From: Roseiarcus sp043739325
Lineage (GTDB): Bacteria; Pseudomonadota; Alphaproteobacteria; Rhizobiales; Beijerinckiaceae
Length of the DNA stretch: 5,367 nucleotides
Assembly: GCA_043739325.1 (NCBI GenBank)
Contig: JAYUFK010000147.1
Location: 1-5,367, forward strand
Reading direction: 5' to 3'
The notes under the pieces are model-generated. The model did no database searches and had not been told where the DNA came from. It saw nothing but the letters and a program-made list of their open reading frames with translations. A program made the translations under genes and the position numbers. Position 1 is the stretch's first letter. Each line of letters starts with the position of its first letter. Positions 1 through 5,367 of the stretch are shown here, one piece after another.

Positions 1-23
1 GCGATAGATGCGGATTGACGCGC

Positions 24-1010
24 TTAGGCGACCTTGACGCGTTGGCCCGTCTGCCACGATTGATAGGCAGCGTCGGCTAGGAGATTGGCCCGAAGACCAT
101 CCTCGCCGTTCGGTCTGGGTGAAACCCCGCCCTTGACCGCTGTCACGAAGGCGTCAAGCTCGTTGCGATAGGCTGCGGCGTAGCGTTCGAGGAAGAAGTT
201 GAGCACCTTGTCGCCAGAAATTCCCTGCGCGCCAGCGAACTCGACCGAGGTTTCGCGAATATTGCCGGCATGGATCATGCCCTTCTCGCCATGCGCCTCA
301 ACGCGTTGGTCGTAGCCATAGGTCGCGCGACGCGAGTTTGAGATTTGCGCGACTTTGCCCGATTTGGTCTCCATGATGACGACCGCCGTGTCGACATCGC
401 CGGCGGCGCCGATCGCCTTATCGACCAAGGACGATCCCATCGCGCAGACCGAAACGGGTTCTTCCCCAAGCAGAAAACGCGCCATGTCAAAATCGTGGAT
501 CATCATGTCGCGGAACAAGCCGCCGGAACGGGCAATGTAGGAGACGGGCGGAGGGCTCGGATCGCGTGAGGTGATTGAGACGATTTCGACGGCGCCGATC
601 ATCCCGGCGGCAATGCGGGCCTGCACCGCGGCAAAGTTAGGATCGAACCTTCGGTTGAAACCGACCATCAATTTGGCGCCGGTGCTTTTGACCACTTCAA
701 GGCATGCGCGCACCCGATCGGCGCTGAGATCGACCGGCTTCTCGCAAAAGATCGCCTTTTTGGCCCGCGCCGCGCGCTCGATGAGATCGGCGTGCATGTC
801 GGTCGGGGCGCAAATGGCGACGGCGTCGACCTCGCTCGAAGCGAGTATGGCGTCGATCTCGGCCACTTTCGCGTTGGTTTCGTCCGCAAGGGCGCGCGCC
901 GCGGCGCCGTCCGCATCCGCCACGAAGCTAACGGAGCAATCTTTACGCGCCGCGACGTTGGCGGCGTGGATTTTGCCGATCCTGCCGGCGCCGATAATTC
1001 CGAATTTCAT
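24..1010 (-). CDS. iolG: Inositol 2-dehydrogenase (Gfo/Idh/MocA family)
   Basis: Predicted cytoplasmic NAD-dependent enzyme that oxidises myo-inositol to scyllo-inosose, the first step of inositol catabolism. Seen in the 328-residue protein: an N-terminal Rossmann fold with GAGRIG at residues 7-12, an acidic pair at the end of the second strand (D32, D34), the family EKP motif at 90-92 (K91 the expected catalytic lysine), GFNRRFD at 117-123, and DMMIHDFD at 168-175. In that last motif D168 and H172 have the same spacing as the catalytic Asp/His pair known in Bacillus IolG. The length is normal for the family. The start is the ATG at 1010, preceded by GGGAGG with 6 bases between; an ATG two codons upstream abuts that ribosome site, and a longer reading frame back to 1118 would run through the promoter. 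The gene is divergent from the other iol genes and shares their control region. Gfo/Idh/MocA members can act on other inositol isomers or sugars, but the iolC and iolD neighbours favour inositol. Confidence 0.93.
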   Translation of the reverse strand: MKFGIIGAGRIGKIHAANVAARKDCSVSFVADADGAAARALADETNAKVAEIDAILASSEVDAVAICAPTDMHADLIERAARAKKAIFCEKPVDLSADRVRACLEVVKSTGAKLMVGFNRRFDPNFAAVQARIAAGMIGAVEIVSITSRDPSPPPVSYIARSGGLFRDMMIHDFDMARFLLGEEPVSVCAMGSSLVDKAIGAAGDVDTAVVIMETKSGKVAQISNSRRATYGYDQRVEAHGEKGMIHAGNIRETSVEFAGAQGISGDKVLNFFLERYAAAYRNELDAFVTAVKGGVSPRPNGEDGLRANLLADAAYQSWQTGQRVKVA

Positions 1011-1054
1011 AGACATCCTCCCTTTGTCGTGCACGCGCCCGATCGTCCGAAAAA

Positions 1055-1069
1055 AGAATACACGTTCTA
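1055..1069. promoter_or_regulatory. Candidate IolR-type operator (AGAA-N6-TTCT palindrome)
   Basis: The 15 bases contain the inverted repeat AGAA (1055-1058) and TTCT (1065-1068) with a 6-base spacer. The rhizobial IolR recognition motif, as I recall it, is GGAANATNCGTTCCA; this site agrees at 10 of its 13 defined positions, including the CGTTC core. The two differences in the palindrome arms (G to A and C to T) are symmetric, so dyad symmetry is kept. The site covers the iolG -10 box and ends two bases before the rightward -35 box, a good position for repressing both directions. No regulator gene is in the window, so the binding protein is an inference. Confidence 0.5.
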
Positions 1070-1083
1070 TATTGACTTGTGAA
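1055..1083 (-). promoter_or_regulatory. Predicted sigma70-like promoter of iolG
   Basis: On the minus strand TTCACA (1078-1083, 5 of 6 to the TTGACA consensus) is followed after exactly 17 bases by TATTCT (1055-1060, 4 of 6 to TATAAT). This predicts transcription starting near 1048 and a leader of about 38 bases before the iolG ATG. The elements lie in the AT-rich dip between the two divergent genes. The -10 box is covered by the palindrome at 1055-1069, so a protein bound there would be expected to block this promoter. The call is from consensus matching only. Confidence 0.5.
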
Positions 1084-1100
1084 TAGAATTTTTGTTTCAT
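1072..1100 (+). promoter_or_regulatory. Predicted sigma70-like promoter of the SDR-iolC-iolD operon
   Basis: TTGACT (1072-1077, 5 of 6 to the -35 consensus) and TTTCAT (1095-1100, 4 of 6 to the -10 consensus) are separated by 17 bases. This predicts a start near 1107 and a leader of about 33 bases before the GTG of the SDR gene. Its -35 region overlaps the -35 region of the opposing iolG promoter, so the two polymerases would compete for the same DNA. Consensus matching only; no transcript evidence. Confidence 0.5.
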
Positions 1101-1139
1101 GTCGTCAAACGCGAACACAACGCTGCGGAGGAGCCGCCC

Positions 1140-1985
1140 GTGTCAAAGAATCCTGTATCTGCGCCCAAGAAATATAGCGGACCGGCGAGCCTTGTTGGGA
1201 AAGTGGCGGTTGTTACCGGCGGCTCGCAAGGGCTGGGCGAAGCGATCGCCCGCCTTTATGCTCAACGCGGCGCGTCGGGCCTGGTGATTTGCGGCAGGAA
1301 CAAGGAAAACGGCGAGCGCGTCGCTGAAGAGATCACGGCCTCAGGCTGTCCAACCCATTTTGTGCGCGCGGATCTCTCAAAAGTCGCCGATTGCCGCAAG
1401 GTCGTGAAGGCGGCCGACAAGCATTTCAAGCGCGTCGATATTCTCGTCAATGCGGCTGGCCTGACCGACCGGGGCAATATTTTCGATACGACCGAAGAGC
1501 GGTACGACGAGATTTTCGACGTCAATGTGCGCGCACCGTTTTTCCTGATTCAGGAGGCAGTGTTGATTATGCGTCGCGAACGCATCGCCGGTTCGATCAT
1601 CAACATTCAATCAATGTCGGGCCATGGCGGCCAGCCATTTATTACCGCCTATTGCGCATCCAAGGGGGCGCTCGGCGCGCTCACCAAAAACGTCGCCAAT
1701 GCGCTGCTGCGCTATCGCATCCGGGTCAATGGTCTCAACATCGGCTGGATGGCGACGCCGGGTGAGGACCGCATTATGAAGACTTATCATGGCGCCAAGG
1801 ACGGCTGGCTCGAAGAAGCGGTGAAATCGCGTCCGTTCGGGCGATTGATCGATCCGCAAGAGGTTGCGCGCGCTTGCGCCTATCTCGGATCGGATGAATC
1901 AGGTCTGATCACCGGCTCGAATATCGACTACGACCAGACTGTCGCTGGCGCGAGCGACCCGCCGCTTGAACCTGTCTATGCCTGA
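1140..1985 (+). CDS. SDR family NAD(P)-dependent oxidoreductase, first gene of the iol operon
   Basis: Classical short-chain dehydrogenase/reductase of 281 residues, substrate not recognised. Seen: cofactor-binding TGGSQGLG at 26-33, GRN at 52-54 after the second strand (R53 could favour NADPH), ADLS at 77-80, NAAG at 104-107 (NNAG in most relatives), N129, and the catalytic set S158, Y171 and K175 (YCASK) with standard 13- and 4-residue spacing. All catalytic residues are present, so the enzyme should be active and cytoplasmic. The tail is unusual: after the LITGS segment most SDRs have a VDGG-like ending, whereas this one reads DYDQTVAGASDPP. The start is GTG at 1140, with GGAGGAG at 1127-1133 and a 6-base spacer; the in-frame TTG at 1092 lies inside the promoter. 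Its position 53 bases ahead of iolC and opposite iolG suggests a role on inositols, inososes or a feeder polyol. That is inference from context. Confidence 0.88.
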   Translation: MSKNPVSAPKKYSGPASLVGKVAVVTGGSQGLGEAIARLYAQRGASGLVICGRNKENGERVAEEITASGCPTHFVRADLSKVADCRKVVKAADKHFKRVDILVNAAGLTDRGNIFDTTEERYDEIFDVNVRAPFFLIQEAVLIMRRERIAGSIINIQSMSGHGGQPFITAYCASKGALGALTKNVANALLRYRIRVNGLNIGWMATPGEDRIMKTYHGAKDGWLEEAVKSRPFGRLIDPQEVARACAYLGSDESGLITGSNIDYDQTVAGASDPPLEPVYA

Positions 1986-2038
1986 ACAAATCTCACGCCG
2001 CCAATTTCCGCCGTGCTGACTGCTTGGAGTCGACCCAG

Positions 2039-3943
2039 TTGTCCGATCCGACCCTCGACCTGATTACGATCGGCCGCTCCTCGGTCGATCTTTACGGCGC
2101 GCAGGTCGGCGGACGGCTTGAAGATATGGCGAGCTTCTCCAAAGCGGTAGGCGGCTGCCCCACCAATATTGCCATCGGAACGGCGCGGTTGGGTTTGAAG
2201 AGCGGATTGATCACCCGCGTCGGCGACGAGCATATGGGGCGCTACATCCGTGAACAATGCGCGCGCGAGGGCGTCGCCATCGCCGGCATTCATACCGACC
2301 CGGCGCGTTTGACATCGCTGGTTATCCTCGGAATCCGCGACGACAAGACTTTCCCGTTGATTTTCTATCGCGACAATTGCGCCGACAGCGCGCTCGACGA
2401 GAGCGACATCGACGAGGCGTTTGTCGCCTCGGCTCGGGCCATCGTCGTTTCGGGAACGCATTTTGCCCGCCCTCACAACGCGGCGGCGCAAAATCTCGCG
2501 GTGAAATTTGCAAAGAAGCACGGCCGCAGAGTCGCCTTCGACATCGACTATCGCCCTAACCTTTGGGGGCTCGCCGGTCATGGTTCTGGCGAAGAACGCT
2601 ATATCAAATCCGGCGAAGTGACATCGCATCTGCAAAAAATCCTGCCGCAGTGCGACCTTGTCGTCGGCACTGAGGAGGAATTGATGATCGCCGGCGGCGC
2701 TGACGATCCTTACGACGCCTTGCACGCCGTGCGGGCGCTGACCGCGGCAACGATCGTCATGAAACGGGGCCCGATGGGGTGCGTCGTTTTTCCCGGCGCG
2801 ATTCCCGCTACAATTGATGATGGCGTCAAAGGTCCCGGATTTCCCGTCGAAGTGTTCAATGTTCTGGGCGCCGGCGATGCTTTTATGTCGGGCTTTTTGC
2901 GAGGCTGGCTGCGGGACGAACCTATCGAGACATGCTGCGCCTATGCCAACGCCGGCGGGGCTTTTGCGGTTTCTCGCCTCCTTTGCTCCGCCGAATATCT
3001 CACCTGGCCCGAAATGCAGCAGTTCCTCGCGCACGGTTCGCCGCATCGCGCCTTGCGGCACGATCAGATGCTCGCACACATTCACTGGGCGACGACGCGC
3101 CCGCCGCAGCCCGCCAGCATCATGGCGCTGGCGATCGACCATCGCGCCCAACTTGAGAAAATCGCCGACGATTGCAACGCGCCGCGCGAGGGCATCAGCC
3201 GCTTCAAGCGACTGGCGGTCGATGCCGCGGCGCGCGTCGCCGCGGGCCGACCGGGCTTCGGGATGCTGCTGGACGGCAAGTATGGCCGCGAGGCGCTGTT
3301 TCGCGCCGCCGATCACGGATTCTGGATTGGGCGGCCGGTCGAAGAGCCGGGTTCGCGTCCGCTGGACTTCGAATTTGGCGGCTCGCTCGGCGCCAAGCTG
3401 ATCGAGTGGCCGCTCGCGCATACGATAAAGTGCCTGTGCTTTTATCACCCTGACGACGCGCCCGACATGAAGGCGCGACAGGAGCGCGAATTGCTGCGGC
3501 TCTACGACGCCGCCCGCACGATCGGCCGCACACTGCTGGTCGAGATCATCGCCAGCAAGAACGGCGCGATCGACGACATGACAATCGCCAGCGTCATCGA
3601 GCGGCTCTACGAAATTGGCGTCAAGCCGGACTGGTGGAAGCTTGAAGGGCAGGCGAGTCAGCGGGCCTGGGCCAACATTTCCGATGCGATCGCTCGCAAC
3701 GATTCCTATTGCCTGGGCGTCGTACTGCTCGGCCTCGAGGCGCCCGAGGCGGAACTGGCGAGCGCCTTCGCAGTTGCGCGCGGTTGTAGCATGGTCAAGG
3801 GCTTTGCGGTCGGGCGAACCATTTTCGCGGGGCCCGCGCAGCAATGGTTCGCCGGTAAGATCGACGATGCGCAAGCAGTCAATGAGATGGCCGATTCCTT
3901 CGGGCGCCTTTGCACGATCTGGCAAGACGCGGGTTCCAATTGA
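2039..3943 (+). CDS. iolC: 5-dehydro-2-deoxygluconokinase fused to a DUF2090 (putative DKGP aldolase) domain
   Basis: Two-domain cytoplasmic protein of about 634 residues, roughly twice the length of a stand-alone IolC. Residues 1 to about 325 are a PfkB/ribokinase-family kinase: GGCPTNIAIG near 39-48, DIDYRPNLWG, GTEEEL, and NVLGAGDAF with the likely catalytic base D280. It should phosphorylate 5-dehydro-2-deoxygluconate with ATP. From about 355 to the end is a DUF2090 domain: MALAIDHRAQ (362-371), GKYGREALF, GRPVEEPGSRPLDFE, EWPLAHT (from E456), FYHPDD, and WWKLEG with K534. Proteins of this architecture are commonly annotated as kinase plus 5-dehydro-2-deoxyphosphogluconate aldolase, which would join two consecutive pathway steps; the kinase call is firm and the aldolase call is weaker. 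I chose TTG at 2039 because GGAG at 2026-2029 sits 9 bases before it. An in-frame TTG at 2024 would add five residues but has no ribosome site. No frameshift was seen between the domains. Confidence 0.93.
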   Translation: MSDPTLDLITIGRSSVDLYGAQVGGRLEDMASFSKAVGGCPTNIAIGTARLGLKSGLITRVGDEHMGRYIREQCAREGVAIAGIHTDPARLTSLVILGIRDDKTFPLIFYRDNCADSALDESDIDEAFVASARAIVVSGTHFARPHNAAAQNLAVKFAKKHGRRVAFDIDYRPNLWGLAGHGSGEERYIKSGEVTSHLQKILPQCDLVVGTEEELMIAGGADDPYDALHAVRALTAATIVMKRGPMGCVVFPGAIPATIDDGVKGPGFPVEVFNVLGAGDAFMSGFLRGWLRDEPIETCCAYANAGGAFAVSRLLCSAEYLTWPEMQQFLAHGSPHRALRHDQMLAHIHWATTRPPQPASIMALAIDHRAQLEKIADDCNAPREGISRFKRLAVDAAARVAAGRPGFGMLLDGKYGREALFRAADHGFWIGRPVEEPGSRPLDFEFGGSLGAKLIEWPLAHTIKCLCFYHPDDAPDMKARQERELLRLYDAARTIGRTLLVEIIASKNGAIDDMTIASVIERLYEIGVKPDWWKLEGQASQRAWANISDAIARNDSYCLGVVLLGLEAPEAELASAFAVARGCSMVKGFAVGRTIFAGPAQQWFAGKIDDAQAVNEMADSFGRLCTIWQDAGSN

Positions 3944-3967
3944 ATTTCCGCGCCGAAGGCGACGAAT

Positions 3968-4030
3968 ATGAAAATACGACGGAACGAACGCGCGGATCAG
4001 GCTTTTCGCGACCGGGAGCAGACGCAATGA
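3968..4030 (+). CDS. Possible 20-codon ORF coupled to iolD
   Basis: A short frame opens at ATG 3968 after GAAGG (3955-3959, 8-base spacer), encodes 20 mostly charged residues beginning MKIRRNERAD, and stops at TGA 4028-4030. Its stop overlaps the iolD start in an ATGA arrangement, typical of translational coupling. It matches nothing I recognise and may be a chance frame in the 83-base iolC-iolD gap. If real, its role would more likely be delivering ribosomes to iolD than making a functional peptide. Confidence 0.2.
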   Translation: MKIRRNERADQAFRDREQTQ

Positions 4031-5367
4031 AATCCATCCGGCTCACTGCGGCGCAGGCGACGATCCGCTTCCTCGCCGCGCAACTGACCGAGATCGACGG
4101 TGCGCGCGTTCCGCTGTTCGCTGGCGCTTTCGCCATTTTTGGCCACGGCAATGTCGCAGGCCTTGGAGAGGCGCTGTATGCCGCGCGCGATTCTCTGCCG
4201 ACCTATCGCGCGCACAACGAACAGGCGATGGCGTTCGCCGCCATCGCCTTCGCGAAGGCCTCGCGCCGCCGACGGATGATGGTCTGCACAACATCAATCG
4301 GACCGGGCGCCACGAACATGGTCACCGCCGCCGCTCTGGCGCATGTCAATCGGTTGCCGGTGCTGCTGCTGCCTGGCGATGTCTTCGCCAATCGCCGGCC
4401 CGATCCGGTCCTGCAGCAGGTCGAGGATTTCGGCGATGGCGCGATAAGCGCCAACGATTGTTTTCGGCCGGTGTCGCGCTATTTTGACCGGATCACACGC
4501 CCCGAACAAATTATCCCGGCCCTCGCGCGGGCGTTGAGCGTATTGACGGATCCGGCTGAATGCGGCCCGGTCACGATCGCCTTTTGTCAGGATGTCCAGG
4601 CCGAGGCATACGACTACCCCGAGAGCTTTTTCGAGGAGCGCCTGCATCGCGTTCGGCGGCCTAACCCGGACGCGGACGAACTGCGCGAAGCGGTCGCCGC
4701 CCTGCGCGCCGCGGAAAAGCCGTTGGTCATTTGCGGCGGCGGCGTTCTCTACTCCGAAGCGGAAAAGCAACTGCTCGCATTTTGCCGCAAGCACGCGATC
4801 CCGGTCGTCGAGACGCAAGCTGGAAAATCGTCCATCGACACAGCCGAGCCGCTGATGCTCGGCGCGCTGGGCGTCACCGGCACCGAAGCCGCGAACGATC
4901 ACGCGGCGAATGCCGATGTGATCCTCGCCGTAGGAACGCGCCTCGCCGATTTCATGACCGGCTCGTGGGCGTTGTTCAAGAATCCACACAGGCGCATCGT
5001 CGCTCTCAACGTCCAGCCCTTCGACGCCGCCAAGCATCGATCCCTACCGCTCGTCTGCGACGCCCGCGCCGGCATCGAAGCGCTCGAAGCCGCGCTTGGC
5101 GATTGGGCGGCACCGGAGGCCTGGCGCGACTCCGCCACTAAGGCCAAGGCCAAGTGGATGAATGTCGCGGCGTCCTACCTAGCGGCTTCCAATGCGGAAC
5201 TTCCTTCGGACGCGCAGGTTCTGGGCGCGTTGCAGCGGGTAGGCGAAGCGGGGGATATTGTCGTCTGCGCCGCTGGAGGACTGCCGGGAGAATTGCACAA
5301 ACATTGGCAGGCCGGCGCGCCGCTCGGTTATCACGTCGAATATGGCTTTTCCTGTATGGGCTACGAA
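4027..5367 (+). CDS. iolD: 3D-(3,5/4)-trihydroxycyclohexane-1,2-dione acylhydrolase, 3' end outside the window
   Basis: Thiamine-diphosphate-dependent enzyme that hydrolytically opens the ring of trihydroxycyclohexanedione to give 5-deoxyglucuronate in inositol breakdown. The frame is open from ATG 4027 to the window edge: 447 residues of an expected 610-640 or so. Seen in order: the N-terminal ThDP-binding (Pyr) domain with FGHGNVAGLGEAL at 38-50 and YRAHNEQAM, where E65 is the conserved glutamate that activates the cofactor; SIGPGATNM; a central domain from about 215 to 350 with VICGGGV and ADVILAVGTRLADF; and the beginning of the C-terminal domain with EYGFSCMGYE at the very edge. The GDG metal/diphosphate motif lies beyond the window. 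The ribosome site is GGAG at 4015-4018, 8 bases before the ATG. It follows iolC after 83 bases and is probably cotranscribed. FGHGN, with the long Pyr domain and iol neighbours, sets it apart from acetolactate synthase relatives. Confidence 0.94.
   Translation, partial: MKSIRLTAAQATIRFLAAQLTEIDGARVPLFAGAFAIFGHGNVAGLGEALYAARDSLPTYRAHNEQAMAFAAIAFAKASRRRRMMVCTTSIGPGATNMVTAAALAHVNRLPVLLLPGDVFANRRPDPVLQQVEDFGDGAISANDCFRPVSRYFDRITRPEQIIPALARALSVLTDPAECGPVTIAFCQDVQAEAYDYPESFFEERLHRVRRPNPDADELREAVAALRAAEKPLVICGGGVLYSEAEKQLLAFCRKHAIPVVETQAGKSSIDTAEPLMLGALGVTGTEAANDHAANADVILAVGTRLADFMTGSWALFKNPHRRIVALNVQPFDAAKHRSLPLVCDARAGIEALEAALGDWAAPEAWRDSATKAKAKWMNVAASYLAASNAELPSDAQVLGALQRVGEAGDIVVCAAGGLPGELHKHWQAGAPLGYHVEYGFSCMGYE

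Noticed and set aside
1..23. Possible end or start of a neighbouring gene at the left edge
   Set aside because: Only 23 bases lie beyond the iolG stop, with no recognisable coding signal or terminator; too short to call.
571..1086. Plus-strand open frame of 171 codons opposite iolG
   Set aside because: It is antisense to the well-supported Rossmann half of IolG, runs across the divergent promoter region, and has a low-complexity Ala/Ser/Arg composition.
1065..1088. Second inverted repeat TTCTAT (1065-1070) / ATAGAA (1083-1088) with a 12-base spacer
   Set aside because: The arms are only 6 bases of AT-rich sequence, and the left arm is shared with the better-supported 1055-1069 palindrome. 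It may be a secondary half-site but does not stand alone as a feature.
1986..2038. Possible terminator between the SDR gene and iolC
   Set aside because: No stable GC hairpin followed by a T tract is visible in the 53 bases; readthrough is more likely.
2003..3951. The 9-base word AATTTCCGC occurs in both intergenic gaps (2003-2011 and 3943-3951)
   Set aside because: The match is short, the flanks do not agree and there is no dyad symmetry, so chance explains it.
1976..4027. A very long open frame (683 codons) on the minus strand opposite iolC
   Set aside because: It lies antisense to a gene with clear PfkB and DUF2090 motifs along its whole length. Its translation is arginine-rich with no recognisable domain. 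Long antisense frames are expected opposite GC-rich genes.
4294..5037. Minus-strand open frame of 247 codons opposite iolD
   Set aside because: The plus strand here encodes continuous IolD with its ThDP-family motifs; the minus frame has no recognisable domain.

Overview
The window carries part of a myo-inositol catabolism (iol) locus, most likely from an alphaproteobacterium of the Hyphomicrobiales (rhizobial/methylotroph-like) kind. That placement is an inference. It rests on the GC-rich coding DNA, the GTG and TTG starts, the long IolC that carries a C-terminal DUF2090 domain, and an operator-like site resembling the rhizobial IolR motif. The genus cannot be read from this sequence.

Layout: the minus strand at the left (24-1010) encodes an inositol 2-dehydrogenase (IolG/Idh, Gfo/Idh/MocA family). 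A compact, AT-rich divergent control region follows (1011-1139). It holds two face-to-face sigma70-like promoters and a palindrome, AGAA-N6-TTCT, that overlaps the iolG -10 box and lies next to the rightward -35 box. On the plus strand there are then three genes in a row: a classical short-chain dehydrogenase/reductase (1140-1985), iolC fused to a DUF2090 aldolase-like domain (2039-3943), and the 5' three quarters of iolD (4027 to the window edge). The gaps are short (53 and 83 bases) and no convincing terminator separates the genes, so the three probably form one operon that continues to the right.

How the genes work together: IolG oxidises myo-inositol to scyllo-inosose (2-keto-myo-inositol). 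IolE (not in the window) would dehydrate that to the trihydroxycyclohexanedione, which IolD hydrolyses to 5-deoxyglucuronate. IolB (not in the window) isomerises this to 5-dehydro-2-deoxygluconate. The kinase half of IolC phosphorylates that product, and the DUF2090 half is a good candidate for the next step, aldol cleavage to dihydroxyacetone phosphate and malonate semialdehyde. The SDR is the unassigned member; its place at the head of the operon suggests it acts on an inositol, an inosose or a related polyol.

No tRNA, rRNA, CRISPR array, insertion sequence or mobile element was seen. This is mainly a metabolic locus. The points most worth a second look are the shared operator, the unassigned SDR, the kinase-aldolase fusion and a 20-codon ORF that overlaps the iolD start.
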